Source: CAYJDG01 sp964368875
Lineage (GTDB): Bacteria; Pseudomonadota; Alphaproteobacteria; Micavibrionales; Micavibrionaceae
Direction: 5' to 3'
NCBI GenBank assembly: GCA_964368875.1
Contig: CAYJDG010000011.1
Coordinates: 1 to 49,070, forward strand
Length of the DNA: 49,070 nt
Shown here: one piece after another, positions 15,625 to 23,262 of the stretch
How positions within the stretch are numbered: position 1 is the first letter of the stretch
How the letters are laid out: each line of letters opens with the position of its first letter
Notes under the pieces: model-generated
The model's input: the letters and a program-made list of their open reading frames with translations, nothing else
The model's database searches: none
What the model was told of the DNA's origin: nothing
Made by a program: the position numbers and the translations under genes

Positions 15625-17439
15625 TCAATTGGGTTTTTTCGCCTCAAACCACCAGTTTTCCATGACATTGCCATAGAGCGCAGTCTGAGAAGGGTGATGA
15701 AATCCATTGCTGGCCCCCAACATGTCCTTGCCGCTGTAGAACAAGGGAATCATTATGTGCGACCAAGTCAGGACCCGATCAAGGGCACGAGTCCGGGCAA
15801 TCAATTCATCTCGGGTATGAACCGAGGGAATTCCCTTGGCGAGCGAATCACTGGCCGGGGTGCATATCCCTGAGAAATTAAAGCGACCTTCCTGCTTGGC
15901 GGCTTCGCAACCCCAGTAAATCATCTGCTCGGTGCCGGGGGAGAGGGTATTCTGCCAGAAATAAAGAGTCATGTCGTAATCAAATCCATTGAGCCTATCT
16001 CGGAATGCGGCTGTATCGAGCACACGTAACGTGACCGTGATACCTAGCTTCGCGAGGGCGCGACGAAATGACAGTGCAACCTTCTCATCATCGGCGGTCT
16101 GCAAAAGTATTTCAAACGCAAGCGGCTTGCCGGTTTTTTGATTGACACGTTTGCCGTCACGAATAATCCATCCGGCGTTTTTCAGCAGAGTATCAGCTTC
16201 ACGCTGCGCAACGCGGTTGGCTGCGGGGGTTCCGGAGGCGGGCGGTTGCCACGCCTGACCAAAAACCTCAGCCGGCAAATCCTTGCGAAACGGTTCCAGC
16301 AGGGCAAGCTCCGCAGCCGATGGTGTGCCAACTGCCGCGAGTTCCGAATTGGGATAAAAGCTGGTCGTAGGTTTATATTGGCCATGGAAGATATTCTGGT
16401 TGATCCATGCATAGTCGACCATCAGGGAGAGAGCCTTGCGCAAATGCAAGTCATTGAATGGCTCGCGGCGCAGGTTAAAGATAAAGCCCCATGTCCGTTC
16501 AACCCGCCCATGCTTGATAGTTTCCTTACGGGTCTGGCCATTCTTGATTGCAGGAAAATCATAAGCCATCGTCCAGCGGCCAGGGTCCTGCTCGGTGCGG
16601 ATATCGACATTGCCTGATTTAAAAGACTCAAAGGCAACCGTTTCATCACGGTAATAATCGTAAGAAATCTTGTCGAAGTTATAGAGCCCCTTATTGATTG
16701 GCAGGTTGTTCCCCCAATACGTGCGGTCGCGCTGGTAAACCACGCGGCGGCCCGGATCAACCGTCACAATTTTATAGGGACCGGACGTTACTGGGGCAGT
16801 CAGAGTTGTTTTGTCGAATTCTTTGTCAGTCCAGTAAGCCTTGCTCAGGACGGGCATCATCGCGAGGATCATAACCGTTTCACGATCATAGCCAGTACCC
16901 AGTTTGAACATCACGCCGTTTGATCCGGTTTTTGTGACGCTGCTGACCAGCTTGTAAACCTGGCGCATATTTGGGCGACCTTTTTCCTTCAAAGTGTTGA
17001 AAGAAAAAATTACATCGTCGGCGGTGATAGGGCTGCCATTTTGAAAGGTGGCTTTGGGATTCACATAAAATGTAATTGAGGATCTGTCCTCCGGTACTAC
17101 GGCTCTCTCGGCGATGAGGGGATAGAGGGTAAACGGCTCATCCCAGGACCGGCCCATCAGGCGGTCATAGGATAAGTTAAGTCCCTGAGCTGATTTGCCC
17201 TTCAAGGAAAACGGATTAAGGGTGTCAAACGTCCCGGTGGCCGAAAGATGAAGGGTTCCGCCCTGCGGCGCGGCAGGGTCGGCATAATCCAGATGGGTGA
17301 AGTTTTGGGCCATTTTGGGCTGGCCGGCCATCGCCAATCCGGGGGCCGGGCCTGCGTTAAGGCCGCCTTTATCTTCGGCGGCATAAACTGTATGAGCCGA
17401 GCAAAACAGGGCAAACAGGGACAAAACGATTATTCTCAT
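15625..17439 (-). CDS. Periplasmic peptide-binding protein, SBP family 5 (YejA-like)
   Basis: A 604-residue extracellular solute-binding protein for an ABC importer of peptides or similar ligands. The signal peptide is about 20 residues (cleavage near VYA-AE). The family-5 lobes follow, with GTFDTLNPFSLKG near 69-81, ITFYVNPKATFQNGSPITADDVIFS near 120-145 (in family pattern), and the C-terminal DYDMTLYFWQN region. Length and the ALAYGDPKYPADFTHFDYVNP-like opening (MAQNFTHLDYADPAAPQGG here) point to the YejA subgroup. No permease or ATPase gene is adjacent, so it is an orphan binding protein here. Its ATG overlaps the ATG of the divergent gene (shared CATG at 17437-17440). Confidence 0.9.
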   Translation of the reverse strand: MRIIVLSLFALFCSAHTVYAAEDKGGLNAGPAPGLAMAGQPKMAQNFTHLDYADPAAPQGGTLHLSATGTFDTLNPFSLKGKSAQGLNLSYDRLMGRSWDEPFTLYPLIAERAVVPEDRSSITFYVNPKATFQNGSPITADDVIFSFNTLKEKGRPNMRQVYKLVSSVTKTGSNGVMFKLGTGYDRETVMILAMMPVLSKAYWTDKEFDKTTLTAPVTSGPYKIVTVDPGRRVVYQRDRTYWGNNLPINKGLYNFDKISYDYYRDETVAFESFKSGNVDIRTEQDPGRWTMAYDFPAIKNGQTRKETIKHGRVERTWGFIFNLRREPFNDLHLRKALSLMVDYAWINQNIFHGQYKPTTSFYPNSELAAVGTPSAAELALLEPFRKDLPAEVFGQAWQPPASGTPAANRVAQREADTLLKNAGWIIRDGKRVNQKTGKPLAFEILLQTADDEKVALSFRRALAKLGITVTLRVLDTAAFRDRLNGFDYDMTLYFWQNTLSPGTEQMIYWGCEAAKQEGRFNFSGICTPASDSLAKGIPSVHTRDELIARTRALDRVLTWSHIMIPLFYSGKDMLGASNGFHHPSQTALYGNVMENWWFEAKKPN

Positions 17440-18004
17440 GAAAGAAGAGATACCAGACGGCAGCCTTCAGGCAAATCCAGAAAAGCTGAAGCGTATCAAG
17501 GTCATCCACGGAGAACTTCTTGCCCGGCAGAATCTGGATGCCATCGTTTCGTTTTTGACCGAGGATTTTTCATGGGGCGGGCCAATCAACCAGAAGATTC
17601 TCACTGCGACGAATCATCAGGTTGATGAGTATGTGCTTAACACTATGCCAAAGCTTTATCCGGGGGATTCCTTTTCAACTCCTGCATTCGGTCTTCCTTA
17701 TAAGGCATTGATTTTTGGGATGATCTCAAAATGGGACAACAATTTTTCGGGTGGCGAACGCTTCTTAAAATTATCGACTATCAAGGCTTTGGAGATTGCA
17801 GCTCAACTTGGCTGTCAGCGTATCGGAATTCCAAGTTTCAGTCCCGGGCCAGATAAATACCCGCTGCGCAAAAGCGCGCGTATCCTTTTCAATGCGCTGC
17901 GCGATGGCCCAATCGACGCGTTTGAGTCGATTGAGCTGATCTGCAAATCCGATGATGCTTATGATGCCTTCACGGAGAGATTTGTTGCGGGCGGTGACGA
18001 CTAG
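17438..18004 (+). CDS. Macro-domain-like protein
   Basis: A 188-residue soluble protein. The second half looks like a macro domain: KALEIAAQLGCQRIGIPSFS (about 108-127), then PLRKSARILFNALRD and ESIELICKSDDAYDAFTERF. This matches the order helix, GxxxIAFPxIS strand, PLxxAARI helix, and final strand plus helix of ADP-ribose-binding macro domains. The first half (AIVSFLTEDF...GGPINQKI) could supply the earlier strands, with the A-I-V replacing the usual AIVNAAN. ADP-ribose binding is inference only. The ATG overlaps the yejA-like ATG, and the TAG overlaps the PfkB stop as CTAG. Confidence 0.65.
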   Translation: MKEEIPDGSLQANPEKLKRIKVIHGELLARQNLDAIVSFLTEDFSWGGPINQKILTATNHQVDEYVLNTMPKLYPGDSFSTPAFGLPYKALIFGMISKWDNNFSGGERFLKLSTIKALEIAAQLGCQRIGIPSFSPGPDKYPLRKSARILFNALRDGPIDAFESIELICKSDDAYDAFTERFVAGGDD

Positions 18005-18996
18005 GCGGCCTTGCGCAGCATATCCTTAAGGGAGGCCTGCGGACGCGGACCCATATGGCTGATAACCTCAGCAGCAGCCAAAGATGCCAACATGCCGCAT
18101 TCTGACAATGGCTTGCCTTCCGTCAACCCAAACATAAATCCAGCAGCATAGGCATCGCCTGCACCAGTCGTATCGACCAGTTGGGCCGGGGGAATAGCGT
18201 TGACCTTAATTGTTTGCGTGCCCGAAACAATCAAAGATCCTTTTTCACTCATGGTGATTGCGGTCAGTTCGCATAGAGGTGCAATCGCCGCGACCGCTTC
18301 TTCAAGTGTATCGACTTCAAAGAGCGATTTGATTTCAGCTTCGTTGGCAAAGAGGATATCGACATGGTTTTTGATCAGGTTGAAGAATTCTTCGCGATAC
18401 CGATTGACGCAGAAAGAATCCGACAGAGTCAGCGCCAGTTTACGTCCATGTTTTGCGACAAAGTCTGCGGCAGCATAGAAGGCGTCCTTGGCGTCTGGTT
18501 TATCGAACAAATATCCTTCCAAATAAGTAATAGAAGAATTTGCAATTACATCTTCATCGACATCAGCAGGGCTTAGTTGTACGCAGGCGCCGAGGAACGT
18601 GTTCATCGTCCGGTGTGCGTCGGGTGTAACCAGAATCATGCACTGGGCGGTTGGGTCAGAGTTTTTCAGGGGCGCGGTAGAAAAATCGACACCAATCGCT
18701 TGCATGTCACTGCGGAAAACCTGGCCGAGCTTGTCATCGGCAACTTTACCAATGTAGGCACCTTTGCCGCCAAAGGACGCATAGGCCGCCATAGTGTTAC
18801 CAGCGGAGCCACCGGACATTTCGGTCGCTGGGCCCATCAGGCTGTAGAGTTCTGCGGCCCGAGCAGCGTCAATCAAGGTCATACCGTTGCGCTGCATGCC
18901 TTTGGCGGCCTGAGCATCGATAAAAGCATCGGTTGCGGGGGCCAGAATGTCGACAATTGCGTTGCCAATTGCAGTAACGCCGTATTTGGTACTCAT
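18001..18996 (-). CDS. PfkB-family sugar/nucleoside kinase (adenosine kinase-like)
   Basis: A 331-residue ribokinase-fold kinase. The N-terminal substrate region is GNAIVDILAP. MSGGSAGNTMAAYASFGGKG (about 59-78) is PfkB signature 1. Signature 2 is DTTGAGDAYAAGFMFGL (about 270-286), with the catalytic Asp in GAGD. This GGSAxNT pattern is typical of the bacterial group annotated as adenosine kinase, which makes AMP from adenosine; ribose or fructose derivatives remain possible. The chain is of normal length. Its stop shares a CTAG palindrome with the convergent macro-like gene. Confidence 0.87.
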   Translation of the reverse strand: MSTKYGVTAIGNAIVDILAPATDAFIDAQAAKGMQRNGMTLIDAARAAELYSLMGPATEMSGGSAGNTMAAYASFGGKGAYIGKVADDKLGQVFRSDMQAIGVDFSTAPLKNSDPTAQCMILVTPDAHRTMNTFLGACVQLSPADVDEDVIANSSITYLEGYLFDKPDAKDAFYAAADFVAKHGRKLALTLSDSFCVNRYREEFFNLIKNHVDILFANEAEIKSLFEVDTLEEAVAAIAPLCELTAITMSEKGSLIVSGTQTIKVNAIPPAQLVDTTGAGDAYAAGFMFGLTEGKPLSECGMLASLAAAEVISHMGPRPQASLKDMLRKAA

Positions 18997-19064
18997 AGAC
19001 GCAGCCTTTTCAGTTGAATTTTAATGGTTTCAGTCTTATGTCCTTACTCTATAGCGAGAAAATT

Positions 19065-19679
19065 ATGGCCAGCAAACAGCAAAAGAAACCCAAAACGGTA
19101 AAAGTCGCACCGACGCAAAAATCCGTCAAAGAGGGGATTATTGATGCCGCCCTCAGGTTGGCCGCTGTTCAGGGGTGGGAAGCTTGTACCGTTAGGGATA
19201 TAGCCCAAGAGGCCGGATTAAGCCTTGAAGAGTTCTATGATCATTTTGACGAGCGCGGGGATATCATCGTTGGGTATGCGCGGCGTATCGATCGCGCGGT
19301 ACTGGCGGCGTTTGCCGAACTGGATTACGACGCGAGCCCTCGCGACCGACTTTTCGATATTCTGATGGAACGGTTTGACCTCGCCAATCAGGATCGCGAT
19401 GCCGTTATTTCAATTGTTAACTCTTACAAGCTGGATCCCAAACAAGCTGTCATTAATTTCCCTTATGTCGGTCAATCAATGACGCGCATGCTCGAAGCAG
19501 CGGGATTGGATACTGCAGGGTTGCGCGGTGCGGCGCGGGTCGCTGGGCTAACGGCACTCTATATGTGGTTGCTTCGCACATGGGTTAAAGATGATACGGA
19601 AGATCTGTCGCGGACGATGGCTGCCCTTGATAAAGGGTTATCGCGCCTTGAGGCTGCAGCCAATTCTGTGGGGCTTTGA
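19065..19679 (+). CDS. TetR-like protein with COQ9-like C-terminal region
   Basis: A 204-residue protein. The N-terminal DNA-binding domain follows the TetR pattern: IIDAALRLAAVQGWEACTVRDIA, then AGLSLEEFYDHFDERGDII (about residues 24-65). The C-terminal part, GLTALYMWLLRTWVKDDTEDLSRTMAALDKGL, resembles COQ9/rpsU-divergent proteins of alphaproteobacteria, which assist ubiquinone synthesis and share the TetR fold. It may therefore be a lipid-binding accessory protein rather than a repressor. I chose the ATG at 19065 (GAGAA 6 nt before it) over in-frame ATGs at 19014 and 19038. A weak promoter-like pair, TTGAAT and TATGTC 17 bp apart, would start transcription just before it. The next gene begins right after its TGA. 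Confidence 0.78.
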   Translation: MASKQQKKPKTVKVAPTQKSVKEGIIDAALRLAAVQGWEACTVRDIAQEAGLSLEEFYDHFDERGDIIVGYARRIDRAVLAAFAELDYDASPRDRLFDILMERFDLANQDRDAVISIVNSYKLDPKQAVINFPYVGQSMTRMLEAAGLDTAGLRGAARVAGLTALYMWLLRTWVKDDTEDLSRTMAALDKGLSRLEAAANSVGL

Positions 19680-20252
19680 ATGAAATTTTTTCTACTTCTA
19701 GCGTTTACGATTCTCCTAATTACGCCTGCGCGCGCTGAGGATGTTCCTCCAGCCGTAGCTGTGCCAGTCACTCCGGTGATCAGTCTTGAAGAAGATATCA
19801 TCAAATCGATGATGATTTTTTGCCTGCCACCTATCATCAAGAATTTCGATGCCGCTACTTTGCCGGTTACTTTCAAACTTAGAGAAATGCCTGCAGAAAA
19901 TGCACAGCTTTTTGACCCAACTGGTGGCCGGGTTTTCGCCAGCGAGAATTATCCTGATAATATCCTGATTATCGCAGGAAAAAATGGTGCCTGTTCGGTT
20001 GTCGCCCGCAGTTTCAATACAGAAAAATTTTGGGGTGAGGTCGATAAAATGTTCGGGCCGGGGACACCCTTTTCTCTGCTGGCCGAAAAAAGTATTCCAG
20101 GCGGACGTCAGAAAGATTATGAAGCAAATTACGGAGGGCCAACCGCACTTTTCATTAGTGCGCGCGATGCCCCTCAAGACGGGATGCTACAGGGAATTTT
20201 AACTTATGCCCGCGTCAGCGGTCAGGCAACGGCCATTCCGGCGAAACCGTGA
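19680..20252 (+). CDS. Secreted hypothetical protein, 190 aa
   Basis: An exported protein with a 19-residue signal peptide (MKFFLLLAFTILLITPARAE, cleavage at ARA-ED). The mature part has a Pro/Val-rich stretch and then a globular region with two Cys (FCLPPI and NGACSVVARSF). The NMGxCSV-like segment is seen in several small periplasmic proteins of alphaproteobacteria, but I cannot name the family. Its ATG directly follows the TGA of the TetR-like gene, so the two are translationally coupled. The last 31 bp overlap the end of hemA on the other strand. Confidence 0.72.
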   Translation: MKFFLLLAFTILLITPARAEDVPPAVAVPVTPVISLEEDIIKSMMIFCLPPIIKNFDAATLPVTFKLREMPAENAQLFDPTGGRVFASENYPDNILIIAGKNGACSVVARSFNTEKFWGEVDKMFGPGTPFSLLAEKSIPGGRQKDYEANYGGPTALFISARDAPQDGMLQGILTYARVSGQATAIPAKP

Positions 20253-21445
20253 GTCTCGTTCCAGAGATCACGCAGAATATCAGCAAGGCGTGAAATTTCT
20301 TCAGGCGAGTGGGCTGCGGTGGCAGTCAGTCGCATGCGTTCTGTTCCGCGCGGGACAGTCGGGTAATTAATAGGTTGAACATAAATGCTATATGCATTCA
20401 TCAACCAGTCGGTCAGTCCCTTACAGCAGGCTGCGTTACCAATCATAAGCGGCACGATATGGCTTTCACCTTGCATATATTCCAAGCCATCCTGATCGAA
20501 GCGGGCTTTGAGCATCTTGGCATTGCGGCGTGCCCGTTGACGTTCAATGTCTGAGACTTTGAGATATTCAACGCTGGCAAGAGCGCCTGCGCAGACAACC
20601 GGGGGGAGGGCGGTTGTAAAAATAAAACTTCCTGAATAAGAGCGGATGGCATCGATGACATCAGCGGAGCCTGTCACAAAACCACCCATCAGGCCGTAGG
20701 CTTTACCGAAGGTGCCCTCGATGACATCAATACGGTCGAGTAGGCCGCGTTCTTCGGCTACACCACCACCGCGCGGGCCATACATGCCCACGGCATGAAC
20801 CTCATCAAGATAAGTAAAGGCGTTATATTTCTCGGCGAGATCACAGATTTCTTTGATTGGCGCAATGTCGCCTTCCATCGAATAGACGGATTCAAAGGCA
20901 ATCAGTTTCGGGCGCGCCGGATCAGATTTTTTGAGAAGGTCTTCAAGATGGGCAAGATCGTTATGACGGTAAATTTGTTTTTCACAGCGGCTGTCGCGAA
21001 TACCATGAATCATCGAGGCGTGGTTCAGGGCATCGGAATAAATGATCGTATCGCCCATGACGCGGGCGATGGTGGCAAGCGCGCCTTCGTTGGCGGTGTA
21101 GCCAGATGAAAAAACTAAAGCCGCTTCTTTGCGATGTAAGTCGGCAAGACTGTCTTCGAGATCAACAATGTAACGGGTTGTGCCGGAAATATTCCGCGTG
21201 CCACCAGCGCCAGCACCGGATCGTTCAATCGCGTTGTGCATAGCGTCAAGAACAGTCTGGTTCTGACCCATGCCAAGATAGTCGTTGCTGCACCAGATCA
21301 CGACCTCTTTGGTCGATCCATCCGGGGCGTGATAAAGCGCATAGGGAAAGCGCCCTTTAATGCGTTCCAGATTGGCAAAGACGCGATACCGCCCCTCATC
21401 CCTGAGGTCATCAATCTTACGGCGGAAAAGTGCAGAATAATCCAT
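20222..21445 (-). CDS. hemA: 5-aminolevulinate synthase
   Basis: Condenses glycine and succinyl-CoA to 5-aminolevulinate (Shemin pathway), the first step of heme synthesis in alphaproteobacteria. The 407-residue chain is the usual bacterial length. PLP-enzyme motifs are intact: WCSNDYLGMGQN, SGAGAGGTRNISGT, DALNHASMIHGI, FESVYSMEGDIAPI, YLDEVHAVGMYG and the Schiff-base Lys in EGTFGKAYGLMGG. I chose the ATG at 21443-21445 (start MDYSALF) because AAAAGGT lies just upstream; an in-frame start at 21481 would add 12 atypical residues. No heme-regulatory CP motif is evident near the start. Confidence 0.95.
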   Translation of the reverse strand: MDYSALFRRKIDDLRDEGRYRVFANLERIKGRFPYALYHAPDGSTKEVVIWCSNDYLGMGQNQTVLDAMHNAIERSGAGAGGTRNISGTTRYIVDLEDSLADLHRKEAALVFSSGYTANEGALATIARVMGDTIIYSDALNHASMIHGIRDSRCEKQIYRHNDLAHLEDLLKKSDPARPKLIAFESVYSMEGDIAPIKEICDLAEKYNAFTYLDEVHAVGMYGPRGGGVAEERGLLDRIDVIEGTFGKAYGLMGGFVTGSADVIDAIRSYSGSFIFTTALPPVVCAGALASVEYLKVSDIERQRARRNAKMLKARFDQDGLEYMQGESHIVPLMIGNAACCKGLTDWLMNAYSIYVQPINYPTVPRGTERMRLTATAAHSPEEISRLADILRDLWNETHGFAGMAVA

Positions 21446-21523
21446 AACCGACCTTTTAAGCGGTTCAGAGACGGATGCCAAGCCTTACTTCCCGACTCAC
21501 TTCAATTATGCTAAGTATAGAGA

Positions 21524-22465
21524 ATGATTATCGTTTTCGGCTCGATTAACATGGATATGGCCGTCCGGGTGGAAAAACTTCCAGTCCCCGGCGAGACCGT
21601 TCTCTCAAAAGATTATATCCTTTACCCCGGTGGTAAGGGGGCAAACCAAGCCCTCGCTGCCGCACGCAGCGGGGCCAAAGTCGCCCTGATAGGACGTGTT
21701 GGTAACGATCACTACGGCAAAGCCTGTACGGATGAGCTCAAAGGCGATGGCGTGATGACTTCGGGAGTCGCACGCTCTGACCTGCCGACCGGTTGTGCGG
21801 TCGTTGCCCGTGACGCCTCAGGCGAGAACCAGATTATTGTCATGTCCGGTGCAAACTCAGAAGTGACGCATGATCAGATTCCGGATGAAATACTCATCAA
21901 GCAGAACGTACTTCTGATGCAGATGGAATTGCCTGTCGACCAGACGGTGACTTTGCTGGAACGCGCCAAGTCAAAAGGTCTGACTACAATCCTTAATCTT
22001 GCGCCGGCCATCATGATCCCCAAGAAGGCCATGGGTCTGCTTGACTATCTGATCGTCAACAGCATTGAAGCGCGCCAGATTGCTGAAAAGCTTCATATTG
22101 CTACTGAAAATAACGCTGTAAAGATTGCTCATGCCCTAGCGATCCAAGGGCAATTAACGGCAATTGTGACTCTCGGTAAGCGAGGTGCGGTCGTCGTCAA
22201 TAAAGAAGGTAAAGGTTGGGGTGTGCCAATCCTGACAGTGGATCCATCCGAAATTATTGATAACACAGGTGCAGGTGATGCGTATTGTGGCACCTTTGCT
22301 GCTGCGATCCATGATGGAATGGATGTTCTCGAAGCGATGCGTCGAGCTAGTGTCGCCGGCACTCTCACCTGTATGAAAGCTGGGGCGCAAGCTTCGTTGC
22401 CATACAGTGATGATATTGAAACACGCCTCAAGGATTTAGGCCCGACCGAAGTCCTGATGGGCTAG
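21524..22465 (+). CDS. rbsK: Ribokinase
   Basis: A 313-residue PfkB-family kinase that phosphorylates ribose at O5. VFGSINMDMAVRVEKLPVPGET at the N-terminus, with the GGKGANQALAAARSG motif (about 37-51), is highly specific for ribokinases. The C-terminal DNTGAGDAYCGTFAAAI carries the catalytic Asp and anion hole. No ribose transporter or RbsR regulator is adjacent. It diverges from hemA across a 78-bp spacer. Its stop shares CTAG with the convergent PCD gene. A related sugar substrate cannot be fully excluded. Confidence 0.9.
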   Translation: MIIVFGSINMDMAVRVEKLPVPGETVLSKDYILYPGGKGANQALAAARSGAKVALIGRVGNDHYGKACTDELKGDGVMTSGVARSDLPTGCAVVARDASGENQIIVMSGANSEVTHDQIPDEILIKQNVLLMQMELPVDQTVTLLERAKSKGLTTILNLAPAIMIPKKAMGLLDYLIVNSIEARQIAEKLHIATENNAVKIAHALAIQGQLTAIVTLGKRGAVVVNKEGKGWGVPILTVDPSEIIDNTGAGDAYCGTFAAAIHDGMDVLEAMRRASVAGTLTCMKAGAQASLPYSDDIETRLKDLGPTEVLMG

Positions 22466-22761
22466 GATTGAATTTTATCAATCGTCTTTGCAAGTGTGAA
22501 ATCTTTTTCCGACACGCCGCCCGCATCATGAGTCGTTAGCGTTATGCTGACGCGGTTGTAAACATTAGACCATTCAGGATGATGATCCTGCTTTTCAGCC
22601 AAGAGCGCGACTCGGGACATAAAGGCCCAGGCTTGCGCGAAATTTTTGAATTTGAAGTCCTTTTTAATGCTATCCGGGTCACCAGAGGCATAGGACCATT
22701 CCGATAATTCAGTCAAAGCAGTACGAATCTGTTGATCGTTGAGGCGGGTGACCATTGGCAA
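22462..22761 (-). CDS. phhB: 4a-hydroxytetrahydrobiopterin dehydratase (PCD)
   Basis: A 99-residue pterin-4a-carbinolamine dehydratase, which regenerates dihydropterin after aromatic amino acid hydroxylation. The family signature is present: EKQDHHPEWSNVYNRVSITL (about residues 54-73), with the catalytic His pair and the final THDAGGVSEKDFTLA. The length is standard. No phenylalanine hydroxylase gene is in the window, so its partner is unknown here; some PCDs act in molybdopterin metabolism instead. Confidence 0.92.
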   Translation of the reverse strand: MPMVTRLNDQQIRTALTELSEWSYASGDPDSIKKDFKFKNFAQAWAFMSRVALLAEKQDHHPEWSNVYNRVSITLTTHDAGGVSEKDFTLAKTIDKIQS

Positions 22762-22814
22762 CTCTCCGGTTTTTTTATAGACTGAGGCTTAATCAAACTT
22801 AAGGCAAGGCTCTG

Positions 22815-23261
22815 ATGACGGCGAAAGCTCTGTCCAGACACGATATAATTATGAACTTTGCCGCCCCGCCCAGCGTAGACGATCTGGAGGGCATGGCGCA
22901 GCAGGTGCTTGAGTCCCTGCCGGATGATCTCACGGAAATTTGTGAAGACCTCGCGCTCAGGATCGAAGAATTTCCTGATGAAACCCTAGAGCAGGATATG
23001 GGACTTGAGAGCCCTTATGATTTGCTCGCGCTTTACCGCGCTGGCGACGAAGTCGCGCCAGGGGTTCAGAAAAAAGTTGCCAATGATGATGACACGCTGG
23101 TGCTTTACCGCCGCTCGATCCTCGATCTGTGGTGTGAAACCGGCGACGACCTGAGCAATCTGGTGCGTGAAGTCATGATTGAAGAAATCGCCCGTGCCAA
23201 CGAATTCTCCGAAGAAGATATTCGTAAGCTGATCAAATCCCATCATCAGGGTTTGTTGTAG
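22815..23261 (+). CDS. Zincin-like (PF06262-type) protein lacking the zinc ligands
   Basis: A 148-residue protein that aligns by eye with the small metallopeptidase family PF06262/COG3824: helical N-terminus, IEEFPDETLEQDMGLESPYDLLALY, then LVLYRRSILDLWCETGDDLSNLVREVMIEEI (in family order). At the active-site helix, family members have HEIGHHFGxSDED. Here it reads EEIARANEFSEED, so both zinc-binding His are replaced (by Glu and Arg) while the Glu and the flanking SEED remain. It should therefore not be an active zinc protease. The ATG at 22815 has AAGG sequences upstream; a second ATG at 22851 is possible but has no ribosome-binding site. It lies between divergent PCD and convergent htpG. Confidence 0.75.
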   Translation: MTAKALSRHDIIMNFAAPPSVDDLEGMAQQVLESLPDDLTEICEDLALRIEEFPDETLEQDMGLESPYDLLALYRAGDEVAPGVQKKVANDDDTLVLYRRSILDLWCETGDDLSNLVREVMIEEIARANEFSEEDIRKLIKSHHQGLL

Positions 23262-23262
23262 G

